Part shown: in pieces, positions 17,101-24,640 of the stretch | How positions within the stretch are numbered: position 1 is the stretch's first letter | Layout of the letters: the number at the start of each line of letters is the position of its first letter | Assembly (NCBI RefSeq): GCF_030269125.1 | Contig: NZ_BSSM01000004.1 | Span: forward strand, 1 to 64,000 | Source of the DNA: Streptomyces hygroscopicus subsp. hygroscopicus | GTDB taxonomy: Bacteria > Actinomycetota > Actinomycetes > Streptomycetales > Streptomycetaceae | Reading direction: 5' to 3' | Length of the DNA stretch: 64,000 nt | Notes under the pieces: model-generated | Told to the model about the DNA's origin: nothing | Databases searched by the model: none | What the model saw: only the letters and a program-made list of their open reading frames with translations | Made by a program: the position numbers and the translations under genes

Positions 17101-17331
17101 GTACTCGACATGGCCACCCTGGTACGAGGAGACGGCCACGCCGTGCGCGTCCTCCTCCAGTGCCGCGTTCACGACCTCCTGAACCGATCGGTTGTGGCCG
17201 AGGTGGATCACTTCGGCACCCTGGGACTGGAAGATCCGCCGCATGATGTTGATCGACGCGTCGTGCCCGTCGAACAGAGCGGATGCGGTGACCAGGCGTA
17301 CGGGGTGCACGGGGGAGTGCAGTTCGCTCAT
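14101..17331 (-). CDS. icmF: Fused isobutyryl-CoA mutase IcmF
   Basis: IcmF interconverts isobutyryl-CoA and n-butyryl-CoA (some members use isovaleryl/pivalyl-CoA) with adenosylcobalamin. The 1076 residues combine three parts. First is a B12-binding domain with DGHDASINIMRR near residue 21. Next is a MeaI-type G-protein chaperone with P-loop GITGTGGSGKSSL near residue 195. Last is a TIM-barrel mutase large subunit from about residue 560 to the end. Length and order match the family. The ATG follows GGAAGG. It is divergent from an acyl-CoA dehydrogenase gene, and a perfect palindrome lies 44-61 bases before its start codon. The pairing suggests branched-chain acyl-CoA turnover. Confidence 0.93.
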   Translation of the reverse strand: MSELHSPVHPVRLVTASALFDGHDASINIMRRIFQSQGAEVIHLGHNRSVQEVVNAALEEDAHGVAVSSYQGGHVEYFEYLVESLRERGAEHIRVVGGGGGVIVPEEITRLRTHGVTIFSPEDGQRMGLAGMINSVVRDCDFDLWEGRPADVDAVLAGDRFATARAITGAELGKLSPEFLARLRDAAAGRVVPVLGITGTGGSGKSSLTDELVRRFRVDQQDKLRIAVIAVDPTRRRGGGALLGDRIRMNSLDGNRVFFRSLATRGSHELPEHLTEVIDVVKAAGYDLVIVETPGIGQGDAAIVPFVDTSLYVMTPEFGAASQLEKIDMLDFADVVAVNKFERRGAKDALRDVSRQLVRNREAFDKKPEDMPVYGTSAATFHDDGVTALFQHLKSALDEKGLHLREGTLAPVSVRHSSGIRQVVPADRVRYLAEITETVRAYHAETEVLAEAARRVQRLDAVKGELTAAGSDADNVDALLTDARRRLPHEVTEQLENWPAVVASYSGEEQVVKIRDREIRTRLTRESLSGNSIPRVALPRFTDHGELVRFWRRENLPGYFPFTAGVFPFKRDGEDPARMFAGEGDPFRTNRRFKLLSEGQPATRLSTAFDSVTLYGRDPGERPDIYGKVGTSGVSVAHLDDMKALYDGFDLTAPTTSVSMTINGPAPTVLAFFLNTAIDQQIERFRAAEGRDPSAEEAAGLRADALASVRGTVQADILKEDQGQNTCLFSTEFSLRMMADIQEWFIANKVRNFYSVSISGYHIAEAGANPISQLAFTLANGFTYVEAYLARGMDVDDFAPNLSFFFSNGMAPEYSVLGRVARRIWAVAMKRKYGAGERSQKLKYHVQTSGRSLHAQEMDFNDIRTTLQALIAIYDNCNSLHTNAYDEAVTTPTEESVRRALAIQLIINREWGLAMNENPLQGSFIIDELTDLVEEAVLLEFERISERGGVLGAMETGYQRGRIQDESMLYEQRKHDGSLPIIGVNTFRNPHAEGAEPGAIELARATEQEKRSQLERVRDFQSRHQQEAHAALTALKAAAVNGDNVFTVLMDAARVCTLQQITEAFFEVGGQYRRNV

Positions 17332-17374
17332 CGGGGGCCTTCCGGGACAGGTCGGGGGACGCTGATCAGGGAAA

Positions 17375-17392
17375 TACTAGGACGTCCTAGTA
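17375..17392. promoter_or_regulatory. Perfect 18-bp palindrome in the icmF / acyl-CoA dehydrogenase divergent region
   Basis: TACTAGGACGTCCTAGTA is a perfect palindrome in a short AT-richer patch before icmF. Size and symmetry fit a TetR-family operator. The tandem TetR regulator encoded just after the dehydrogenase is the obvious candidate ligand. Confidence 0.75.
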
Positions 17393-17614
17393 AAACGCAG
17401 TAGTCGGACCCGATGTGACCAGCGGCACAGTCGGGGGCGCGGCTTTGTGAACCGGGATCAGAGCGCGGGCCGGGTGTCCCGTACCACCCCACCCCGCCTC
17501 ACCCGCCGCTGCTTCACCACTTCCACCTCAAGTGAATCCCGAGTAGTCTCCGCTGGCGCATTCGGCCGTACGGCGGCACCATCCGCGGTTCTCGATCCCC
17601 CGAGAAAGATGATC

Positions 17615-18763
17615 ATGAAGCGAACCCTTTTCGAAGCCGAGCACGAGGACTACCGCGAGAGCGTGCGGGCCTTCATCGCCAAGCACGTCGTGCCGCACTA
17701 CGCGGACTGGGACAAGGCGGGCATCGTGCCCCGTGAGCTGTTCACCGGTCTGGGCGCCCTCGGCGCGCTCGGCATCGCCGTGCCCGAGGAGTTCGGCGGC
17801 GCGGGGATCCAGGACTTCCGCTACAACACGATCCTGCACGAGGAGGGTGCCCGGGTGGGGGCCATCCCGGCGATCCTCGGGCCCACCCTGCACGCGGACG
17901 TGTGCCTGCCCTACTTCCTCGACCAGACCGACGACGAGCAGAAGGCGCGCTGGCTCCCCGGTATCGCCTCCGGCGAGTTGATCACGGCGGTCGCCATGAC
18001 CGAGCCCGGCACCGGTTCCGACCTGTCCGGCATCCGTACCAAGGCGGTCCGGGACGGCGACCACTACGTCATCGACGGCGCGAAGACGTTCATCACCAAC
18101 GGCATCAACGCCGACCTGGTCGTCGTCGCCGTCCGCACCGGCGAGCACCCGCACCGCGGGCTCAGCCTGATCGTCGTGGAGCGCGGCACCCCGGGCTTCG
18201 AGCGCGGCCGCAAGCTGGAGAAGGTCGGTCTGCACGCCCAGGACACCGCGGAACTGGTCTTCACCGGGGCGCGCGTGCCGGCGGCCAACCTGCTCGGAGA
18301 GGAGGGCGAGGGCTTCTTCGCCCTGACGCGCAATCTCGCGCAGGAGCGGATGTCGGTCGCGATCGCCGGTCTGGCCCAGGCGGCGGCCGCCTTCGAGTGG
18401 ACCGTCGAGTACGTCCGTGAGCGCAAGGCGTTCGGCAAGCCGATCGGCACCCTCCAGGTGATCCGGCACCGGCTCGCCGAGCTGTCCACCGAGATCGAGG
18501 TGGCCCAGCACTACCTCGACCGGTGCGTACTGGCCCTGAACTCGGGCGAGTTGACGGTCGTCGACGCCGCCAAGGCCAAGTGGTGGTGCACCGAACTCCA
18601 GGGCCGGGTCATGGACGCCTGCGTCCAGCTGCACGGTGGGTACGGCTACATGCTGGAGTACCCGATCGCGCGGGCCTGGCAGGACAGTAGGGTGAGCCGG
18701 ATCTACGCGGGCACGACCGAGATCATGAAGGAGATCATCGGCCGTTCGCTGGAACTCGGCTAG
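17615..18763 (+). CDS. Acyl-CoA dehydrogenase
   Basis: This FAD enzyme introduces an alpha-beta double bond into an acyl-CoA. The 382 residues are typical for short or branched-chain members. Visible are the FAD/substrate signature AMTEPGTGSDLSGI near residue 127, QERMSVAIAGLAQAAAAFEW near residue 243, HGGYGYMLEYPIARAWQDSR near residue 340, and a catalytic-type Glu in YAGTTEIMKEII near residue 369. GAGAAAG (17602-17608) suits the ATG at 17615; the ATG at 17609 abuts that site. It shares a divergent control region with icmF, so isobutyryl- or 2-methylbutyryl-type CoA esters are likely substrates. Electron transfer flavoprotein genes are not in view. Confidence 0.9.
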   Translation: MKRTLFEAEHEDYRESVRAFIAKHVVPHYADWDKAGIVPRELFTGLGALGALGIAVPEEFGGAGIQDFRYNTILHEEGARVGAIPAILGPTLHADVCLPYFLDQTDDEQKARWLPGIASGELITAVAMTEPGTGSDLSGIRTKAVRDGDHYVIDGAKTFITNGINADLVVVAVRTGEHPHRGLSLIVVERGTPGFERGRKLEKVGLHAQDTAELVFTGARVPAANLLGEEGEGFFALTRNLAQERMSVAIAGLAQAAAAFEWTVEYVRERKAFGKPIGTLQVIRHRLAELSTEIEVAQHYLDRCVLALNSGELTVVDAAKAKWWCTELQGRVMDACVQLHGGYGYMLEYPIARAWQDSRVSRIYAGTTEIMKEIIGRSLELG

Positions 18764-18807
18764 GTCGCCGGTCCAGGAGGAGTCGGCTCGCCTGTCTGGA
18801 GGTGACG

Positions 18808-20157
18808 GTGAGGGTCGGGACCGAGGCGGAGACGGCGGGCGTCCGCGCGGGAGCCGCGGAGTCCGCGGCGGCGGTCGGCCGCACAGGGGCGGCGGAAGCC
18901 GGTGCTGCACCCGCGGGGCCCGGTGCTGCACCCGCGGGGCCCGGTGCTGCTCCCGCGGGGTCCGCCGCGCAGCCGGTCCCGCCGCTCGTGCGGGCCACGC
19001 GTCCGCGCAACCGCCGGGAGCTGATCATCGCCGCCGCGCGGGAGCTGTTCTCCCGCGACGGCTACGCCAACGCGGCGATGAGCGACATCGCGGCGGCCGT
19101 GGGCATCGGCCCCTCGGCCCTCTACCGGCACTTCGGCGGCAAGCAGGAGCTGCTGCACGCCGTCGTCGCCGAGGCCCTCGACTCCTGCCTGGCCGGGCTC
19201 TACCCGGCCGGTCCCGGCGAACTCGACGTCCTGGTGCGGGACTTCGCGGCATCCGCGCTGGCCCGGCGTGAGCTGGGCGTGCTGTGGCAGCGCGAGGCCC
19301 GGCACCTGCCCGCCGAGCAGTACGCGGAGCTCGCCCGCCGGCTGCACGCGGCCCGGCGCACCCTCGCCGGCCAACTGACCGCCGCGCGGCCGAACCTGGA
19401 CCCTGCCCACACCGAGCTGCTGTCCTGGGGCACGCTCGGGGTGGCGGCCGGCCTCGCCTACCAGCACGTGGAACTCGCCACGCCGGACCTCGTCGCGCGT
19501 CTGATGCACCGCGTCGCCACGGCGGCCCCGCCCCGCCTCGGCGAACCCCGGCTCGACGCACCCGGGGGCCGGTTGCGGCACCGCTCGCGCCGGGAGGCCC
19601 TGCTCGCCGCCGCGACCGAACTGTTCGCCGAGCGCGGCTACGCCTCGGTCAGCCTGGAGGACACCGGCGCGGCCGTCGGGATCGCCGGCCAGAGCATCTA
19701 CCACCACTTCGCCAGCAAGCACGAGCTCCTCGCCACCGCCGTGCACCGCGGCGTCGAACGGCTCTGGGTCGACCTGGCCGAGGTGCTCGCCTCGGCCCAG
19801 GACCACGCCGGCGCGCTACGGCGCCTGGTGTGGCGCTACACCCGCAACGCGCTGGTCTCCCGGCACCTGGTGACGGTGATCGCCACCGAGGCCGAGCACC
19901 TCCAGGAGGCGGACCGGCTGCGCGCCCGTCAGTTCCAGCGCGACTACATCGCGGAGTGGCTGCAACTGCTGCACGCGGTCCACCCGGCCATGGGCCCGTC
20001 CGAGGCCCGCGTCCGGGTGCAGACCGTCCTGACCGTCGTCAACGACGTGGCCCGCACCCCCCGGCTCGCCACCCGTCCCGGGATAGACCGGGCGCTGCAC
20101 CAACTGGGATGTGAACTGCTGGAGCTGCCGGACGGCCCGGTCCCCGGGGTGGCCTGA
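18808..20157 (+). CDS. Tandem (double) TetR-family regulator
   Basis: One chain of about 449 residues holds two complete TetR modules. The first helix-turn-helix is at about 66-111 (ELIIAAARELFSRDGYAN to SALYRHFGGK) with its ligand domain to about 240. The second is at about 260-304 (EALLAAATELFAERGYAS to SIYHHFASK) with a second ligand domain. Such a chain could act as a built-in pseudo-dimer. The N-terminal 55 residues are Ala/Gly/Pro-rich and include three 7-residue repeats, so the true start may lie downstream. Of two close GTGs, 18808 is better placed than 18802, which overlaps the GGAGG site. It lies 45 bases after the dehydrogenase gene and probably controls it. Confidence 0.85.
   Translation: MRVGTEAETAGVRAGAAESAAAVGRTGAAEAGAAPAGPGAAPAGPGAAPAGSAAQPVPPLVRATRPRNRRELIIAAARELFSRDGYANAAMSDIAAAVGIGPSALYRHFGGKQELLHAVVAEALDSCLAGLYPAGPGELDVLVRDFAASALARRELGVLWQREARHLPAEQYAELARRLHAARRTLAGQLTAARPNLDPAHTELLSWGTLGVAAGLAYQHVELATPDLVARLMHRVATAAPPRLGEPRLDAPGGRLRHRSRREALLAAATELFAERGYASVSLEDTGAAVGIAGQSIYHHFASKHELLATAVHRGVERLWVDLAEVLASAQDHAGALRRLVWRYTRNALVSRHLVTVIATEAEHLQEADRLRARQFQRDYIAEWLQLLHAVHPAMGPSEARVRVQTVLTVVNDVARTPRLATRPGIDRALHQLGCELLELPDGPVPGVA
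18901..18963 (+). repeat. Three 21-bp tandem repeats near the start of the double TetR gene
   Basis: Two identical 21-bp units and a third with two differing bases lie in frame and encode GAAPAGP three times (last unit GAAPAGS). The repeat number may vary between strains. Confidence 0.9.
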
Positions 20158-20161
20158 CTCC

Positions 20162-21454
20162 TCAGGCCGGCGTCACCTCCACCGGGAGCCGCTTGATGCC
20201 GTTGACGAAGTTGGAGCGCACCCGCGGCACGTCACCGGCGAGCCGGATGCCCGCGAGGCGCGGGATCAGCTCCTCGAACATGATGCGGATCTCGGTGCGC
20301 GCCAGCAGGTTGCCCAGGCACAGGTGCGGGCTGCCCTTGCCGAAGGTGACGTGGTCGTTGTTCCGCCGGGCGACGTCGAGGGTGTAGGGATCGCCGAACA
20401 CGTCCTCGTCGCGGTTGCCCGAGGCGAACCACATGACGACCTTGTCGCCCTCCCTGATCCGCTTCCCGCCGAGTTCGACGTCGCGGGTCGCGGTGCGGCG
20501 GAAGTGGTAGACGGGGGAGGCCCAGCGCAGGAACTCCTCCACCGCCGTCGGGATGAGGGACGGGTCCTCCTGGAGACGGGCGAGCTGCTCGGGGTGCTGG
20601 AGGAGGGCCAGCATGGAGTGGCTGATGGTGTGGCGGGTCGTCTCGTTGCCGGCCACGACCAGCAGCAGGAAGAAGTTGTCGAAGTCCTGCGCGGACAACG
20701 GCACCCCGTCGCGCGGGGTCTCGTTGACCAGCCGGGAGATCAGGTCGGTGCCGTCGCCGCCCTTGCGCTGCCGGGCCAGCTCGCGGCCGTAGGCGAAGAC
20801 TTCGAGCGACGCGGGGGAGCGGAAGGGCAGATCGCGGTACTTCTCGCTCTCCTCGCTGTGCAGGAGCACGTCCGCGTAATCGGGGTCGGTGTTGCCGATG
20901 ATGCGGTTGCCCCAGTCGATGAGCTGCTGGTTGTCCTCCGGGGGCACGTCCAGCAGCCGCGCGAGCACGTTGATGGGGAAGTCGGCGGAGACGTCCTTGA
21001 CGAAGTCGAAGGTGCCCTTGGCGAGGGCCGCGTCCAGGGTGGTGGCGGTCAGACCGCGCAGGAAGTCGGCGTAGCCGTTGATGACGCTCGCGCCGAACTG
21101 CCGTTGCAGCAGGCTGCGCAGGGCGCGGTGGCGGACGCCGTCCAGCTCCAGGATGGACGCGCGCTTCTTGATCTGGTCCTCGTCGACCTCTTCGAGGTTG
21201 ACGAACTTCATCGAGGTGAAGGTCTCCGCGTCCCGGTCCACGCGGGCGATGTCGGCGTGCCGGGTGACGGACCAGAAACCGGAGTTGGGGGCCTCCTCGG
21301 GCTGCCAGTGCACCGGGTCCTCGTGGCGCAGGGTGTGGAACATGCGCCACGGGGTCACGCCGTCGGTGAAGTTGTCCAGGTTCGCGAGGTCGACGTCGGC
21401 GAGCGGCAGGGGTTCGCGCACGGCCTCGGGCACGGACAGGGCGGGAATGGTCAT
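20162..21454 (-). CDS. Cytochrome P450
   Basis: This 430-residue soluble bacterial P450 has the oxygen-activation I-helix motif VVAGNETTRHTISHSM near residue 267, the EEFLRW K-helix region and the heme loop FGKGSPHLCLGN with Cys379 as thiolate ligand. The N-terminus resembles the CYP125/142/268-like actinobacterial groups. It follows the glutamine-synthetase-like gene by 43 bases, with GGAG before its ATG, so they share a transcript. Its redox partners are probably the ferredoxin and reductase encoded divergently. In a cluster with ring-cleavage enzymes it may hydroxylate an aromatic or phenethyl compound; the exact substrate is unknown. Confidence 0.92.
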   Translation of the reverse strand: MTIPALSVPEAVREPLPLADVDLANLDNFTDGVTPWRMFHTLRHEDPVHWQPEEAPNSGFWSVTRHADIARVDRDAETFTSMKFVNLEEVDEDQIKKRASILELDGVRHRALRSLLQRQFGASVINGYADFLRGLTATTLDAALAKGTFDFVKDVSADFPINVLARLLDVPPEDNQQLIDWGNRIIGNTDPDYADVLLHSEESEKYRDLPFRSPASLEVFAYGRELARQRKGGDGTDLISRLVNETPRDGVPLSAQDFDNFFLLLVVAGNETTRHTISHSMLALLQHPEQLARLQEDPSLIPTAVEEFLRWASPVYHFRRTATRDVELGGKRIREGDKVVMWFASGNRDEDVFGDPYTLDVARRNNDHVTFGKGSPHLCLGNLLARTEIRIMFEELIPRLAGIRLAGDVPRVRSNFVNGIKRLPVEVTPA

Positions 21455-21497
21455 GGGCGGTGGGCTCCTCGGCGGCAGGGGTGGTGGCGGTACTCGG

Positions 21498-22853
21498 TCA
21501 CAGGTGGTACGCGTACTCGGTGAACTCCCAGTCGGTGACGTGCCGGTGGAAGCGCGCGACCTCGTCGCGCTTGTACGAGAGGTAGGAAGCGGTGAAGTCC
21601 TTGCCGAGCACCTCGGCCAGTGCCGCGTCCGCCTCCAGGGCGTCCAGCGCGGCGGGCAGGGTGGTCGGCAGCATGGGGGACTTGGCGGTGTCGTAGCCGT
21701 AGCCCTCCAGCGGTGCGGGCGGCTCCTCGCCGGCCAGCACGCCCAGCAGCGCGGCGGCGAGCGTGCCCGCGATCAGCAGGTACGGGTTGGCGCTCGCGTC
21801 GCCCAGGCGCAGTTCGAAGCGCGCGCCGGAGCCGCGCTCGGGCGGGACGCGGACCATGGCGCTGCGGTTGTCCAGGCCCCAGTCGATCAGCCAGGGCGCG
21901 AGGGTGTCCGGCCCGAACCGCTTGTACGAGTTGACGGTCGGGTTGGCCAGGGCCGCGAGGGCGGGGGCGTGGGCGAGCACGCCGGCCAGGGCGTGGCGGG
22001 CGGTGGCGGACAGGCCGTAGGGGCCGGACGGGCCGTCGAAGACATTGCCGCCCTCCTCGTCCGCACAGGACAGATGGAGGTGGAAGCCCGAACCGCCGGC
22101 GTCGTTGAAGGGCTTGGCCATGAAGGTGGCCAGGCGGTTCTCCTTGCGGGCCAGTTCCTTGACCGCGGCCTTGAAGCGGAAGGCGCGGTCGGCGGCGGCC
22201 AGGGCGTCGCCGTGGGTCAGATTGATCTCGAACTGCGAACCGTCGAACTCGTGGTTGCCGCTGCTGACCCCGATGTCCATGCCGTGCAGCAGGCGCAGGG
22301 TGCGCAGCAGGTGGTTGTCGCCGTCGGCGCGCAGCCCCGCGGTGTAGACGACGCCCCGGGCATCGCTGTAGCGGCGCCAGCCGGCCGGGCTGTCCGGGGT
22401 GCTCTCGCACAGGAAGTACTCCAGCTCCGGGCCCACCACCGGGCGCAGTCCGTGCTCGTGGCAGCGTTCGACCACGGCGCGCAGCAGATCGCGGGGGGAC
22501 TCGGGTGCGGGCGCTCCGGTGGCCGGGTCGGTGACGTCGCCGAGGCAGGCGGCGACCCCGGGCTCCCAGGGCAGGGCGGTCAGGGTGTCGAGGTCGGGGC
22601 GCACGCAGATGTCGGGCAGACCGGCGTCCAGCCCGCCGGCGACCGGCACCACGTCGCCCTGCGGGCTGGTGTGGTAGACGGCGCGGCAGAACGCGAGACC
22701 GTGCTCGCAGGCGGAGGGCAGGTGGTCCAGCAGGACGTCCCGGGCCCGCTCGGTGCCGATGAGGTCGGGATAGGTCACCCGGACCACGTCGATGCCCTCG
22801 GCTGCCAGCCGCTCCACATGGCGGCGGACGGGTGGGGTGTCGGATGCGCTCAC
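21498..22853 (-). CDS. Glutamine synthetase-like gamma-glutamyl ligase (GSIII/PuuA-type)
   Basis: This 451-residue protein has the GS catalytic barrel: GPELEYFLCE near residue 128 (metal Glu), SSGNHEFDGSQFEINL near residue 190, GGSGFHLHLS near residue 235 (His), and ARFELRLGDASANPYL near residue 335. The context, with a PuuD-like hydrolase and a PuuC-like dehydrogenase on the same operator, argues for glutamylation of an amine rather than of ammonia. Relatives include polyamine (PuuA, GlnA3), isopropylamine and aniline gamma-glutamyl ligases. The GTG start at 22853 follows AGAGGAG; the frame is open upstream through the control region but lacks a site there. It is the first gene of the GS-P450 operon. 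Confidence 0.88.
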   Translation of the reverse strand: MSASDTPPVRRHVERLAAEGIDVVRVTYPDLIGTERARDVLLDHLPSACEHGLAFCRAVYHTSPQGDVVPVAGGLDAGLPDICVRPDLDTLTALPWEPGVAACLGDVTDPATGAPAPESPRDLLRAVVERCHEHGLRPVVGPELEYFLCESTPDSPAGWRRYSDARGVVYTAGLRADGDNHLLRTLRLLHGMDIGVSSGNHEFDGSQFEINLTHGDALAAADRAFRFKAAVKELARKENRLATFMAKPFNDAGGSGFHLHLSCADEEGGNVFDGPSGPYGLSATARHALAGVLAHAPALAALANPTVNSYKRFGPDTLAPWLIDWGLDNRSAMVRVPPERGSGARFELRLGDASANPYLLIAGTLAAALLGVLAGEEPPAPLEGYGYDTAKSPMLPTTLPAALDALEADAALAEVLGKDFTASYLSYKRDEVARFHRHVTDWEFTEYAYHL

Positions 22854-22960
22854 CGGTGTCTCCTCTAGGGGAAGGGGGCGCCTCCCAGGGCTCGGGGCGC
22901 TGGGACGGAGAGGGGGAGGGAACGGCGGCGCACCGCGGGAGGCGCGGCGGACCCGTCGTT

Positions 22961-22976
22961 CGTTTGGTGCCAAACG
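22961..22976. promoter_or_regulatory. Operator copy 1, gamma-glutamyl ligase promoter
   Basis: CGTTTGGTGCCAAACG has perfect 7-bp arms (CGTTTGG / CCAAACG) around TG. It overlaps the -10 element of the minus-strand promoter, as expected for repression. Confidence 0.82.
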
Positions 22977-23003
22977 GTAGGGACGCCCGTCACTTTCCCG
23001 CAA
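22974..23003 (-). promoter_or_regulatory. Putative promoter of the gamma-glutamyl ligase-P450 operon
   Basis: TTGCGG (22998-23003), an 18-base spacer and TACCGT (22974-22979) are seen on the minus strand. The match is moderate; its overlap with operator copy 1 supports it. Confidence 0.5.
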
Positions 23004-23040
23004 GGGTTCCGGCGCAGAAATTTATCCACCTGGATAGCTA

Positions 23041-23069
23041 TTGACCAGGGGGCCGCCCGTTCCTATGTT
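23041..23069 (+). promoter_or_regulatory. Promoter of the ferredoxin/meta-cleavage operon
   Basis: TTGACC (23041-23046), a 17-base spacer and TATGTT (23064-23069) form a good sigma-70-type promoter. Operator copy 2 begins at its -10 element. Confidence 0.68.
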
Positions 23070-23084
23070 GTTTGATGCCAAACG
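23069..23084. promoter_or_regulatory. Operator copy 2, ferredoxin operon promoter
   Basis: TGTTTGATGCCAAACG matches copy 1 at 14 of 16 positions, with the right arm identical. It covers the expected transcription start. Confidence 0.78.
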
Positions 23085-23230
23085 AGTTGGGGGCGCGGAC
23101 GCACACCAGGGCCGTCGTGCCGTGGTCGCCGCACCCCTTTGGCCGGGGCCCGGACACGCCGTCCGGGCCCCACTTCCCCTCTGCTCCCCCTCTCTTTCCG
23201 ACGCTCCCCCCAGCACCAGGAGGACCGGCC

Positions 23231-23419
23231 ATGAAGGTCGTCGTCGACATGAACCAGTGCCAGGACCACGGTCAGTGCGTCTTCGCCGCGCCCGACGTCT
23301 TCCGCTTCGACGACGACGGTCACCTGGCCTACGTCCCCGACCCCGACGAATCCCTGCGCGAGCAGGTCGAGGAGGCCGCCGACGTCTGCCCGCTCCAGGC
23401 CATCCGGATCGAGGCCTGA
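23231..23419 (+). CDS. Ferredoxin, single [3Fe-4S] type, P450 partner
   Basis: This 62-residue acidic ferredoxin begins MKVVVDMNQCQDHGQCVF and ends AADVCPLQAIRIEA. Cys10, Cys16 and Cys54 are the three cluster ligands; the position of the second Cys in a 4Fe-4S ferredoxin is His13 here, typical of actinobacterial P450 ferredoxins with a 3Fe-4S cluster. GGAGGACC lies 8 bases before the ATG. The reductase gene starts 3 bases after its stop. It probably shuttles electrons from that reductase to the divergently encoded P450. Confidence 0.92.
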   Translation: MKVVVDMNQCQDHGQCVFAAPDVFRFDDDGHLAYVPDPDESLREQVEEAADVCPLQAIRIEA

Positions 23420-23422
23420 GCC

Positions 23423-24631
23423 ATGAGCGCGACCGTCGTCGTGGCCGGTGCCTCCCTGGCCGGTCTGCGCGCCGCCGAGCAGCTGCGCGCCGCCGGCTGG
23501 GAGGGGCCGATCACCCTGGTGGGGGACGAGCCCCACATGCCGTACAACCGGCCGCCGCTGTCCAAGGAGGTCCTGGTCGGCAAGGCCCCCTTCGAGTCGC
23601 TCGCCTTCCGGCCCCGCGCCGGCGTCGCCGATGTGTCCTGGCGCCTGGGCACCCAGGTCGTCGCGGCCGACCTCGAACGGCGCGTCGTACGACTCGACAG
23701 CGGCGAGACCCTGCCGTACGGCGGACTCGTCGTGGCCACCGGGATGCGGCCGCGGCGGCTGCGCTGCCCCGGGCCGCTCACCGGTCGGCACACCGTGCGC
23801 ACCCTGGACGATGCCCGGGGGCTGCGCGCGGCGCTGACCCGGCCGGGCGCACGGGTGGTCGTGGTGGGCGCCGGGTTCATCGGCTGCGAGGTGGCCGCCA
23901 CCGCCGTGGCCCTCGGCGCCGCCGAGGTGACCGTGGTCGACCCGCTGCCGCTGCCCATGGTCGGACCGCTCGGCGAGCTGCTGGCCACCTCACTGCTGAA
24001 GCGCCATGAACAGCGCGGGGTACGCTTCGCGCTCGGCGCCGGGGTGACCGCCTTCGAGGGCGGCGACCGGGTCACCGGGGTCGTCCTGTCCGACGGCAGG
24101 GTGCTCCCCGCCGACGTGGTGGTCGAGTCGGTCGGCTCCGTCGCCAACACCGAGTGGCTCGACGGCAACGGTCTCGACCTGACCGACGGCGTCCTGACCG
24201 ACGCGCACCTGCGGGCCGGCGGACGCCCCGACGTGGTCGCCGTCGGCGACGTGGCCCGCTTCCCCAACGCCCGCTACGACCGCGTACCGCGGCGCGTCGA
24301 GCACTGGTCGATCCCCACGGACACCGCCAAGCACGCCGCCCGGGTCCTCGCCGCCCACCTCACCGGCGGCGACGCCGGACTCGGGCCGTTCGCGCCCCTG
24401 CCGACCTTCTGGAGCGACCAGCACGACTTCAGGCTCCAGTCCTTCGGCGCCCCCGCCCTCGGCCGGGACGACGTGCGCGTCCTGGACGGCGACCCGGACG
24501 GCGACGTCCTCGCCGGCTACCACGCGGACGGCCGCCTGGTCGGGGTCGTCGCCCTCGGCGGCCCGGCCGCCGCGACCGCGGCCGCCCGGTACCGGGCCCA
24601 ACTCCTCCAGCAACCCGCCCTCACCGCGTAA
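23423..24631 (+). CDS. FAD-dependent ferredoxin reductase (rhodocoxin/putidaredoxin reductase type)
   Basis: This 402-residue NAD(P)H:ferredoxin reductase has an N-terminal FAD site (GASLAGLRAAEQLR near residue 8), MPYNRPPLSKE near residue 38, an NAD site VVVVGAGFIGCEVAATAV near residue 147 and the second FAD motif VAVGDVARF near residue 271. The order and length match rhodocoxin reductase. With the preceding ferredoxin and the P450 it makes a complete three-component class I P450 system. The gap to the ferredoxin gene is 3 bases, so both come from one transcript. Confidence 0.92.
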   Translation: MSATVVVAGASLAGLRAAEQLRAAGWEGPITLVGDEPHMPYNRPPLSKEVLVGKAPFESLAFRPRAGVADVSWRLGTQVVAADLERRVVRLDSGETLPYGGLVVATGMRPRRLRCPGPLTGRHTVRTLDDARGLRAALTRPGARVVVVGAGFIGCEVAATAVALGAAEVTVVDPLPLPMVGPLGELLATSLLKRHEQRGVRFALGAGVTAFEGGDRVTGVVLSDGRVLPADVVVESVGSVANTEWLDGNGLDLTDGVLTDAHLRAGGRPDVVAVGDVARFPNARYDRVPRRVEHWSIPTDTAKHAARVLAAHLTGGDAGLGPFAPLPTFWSDQHDFRLQSFGAPALGRDDVRVLDGDPDGDVLAGYHADGRLVGVVALGGPAAATAAARYRAQLLQQPALTA

Positions 24632-24640
24632 GGAACGTCC

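Larger units (their letters stand above)
22854..23230. other. Divergent control region between gamma-glutamyl ligase and ferredoxin operons
   Basis: This 377-bp non-coding stretch holds two promoters facing away from each other, each overlapped by a copy of the CGTTTGG-type operator. The part from about 22975 to 23090 is AT-richer than its flanks. The long 5' leader of the ferredoxin mRNA (about 150 bases) shows no riboswitch or strong hairpin that I recognise. Confidence 0.8.

Noticed and set aside
14245..17403. Open frame of about 1050 codons antisense to icmF
   Set aside because: It is the usual high-G+C shadow frame; icmF on the other strand has all family motifs and a ribosome site, and the antisense product has none.
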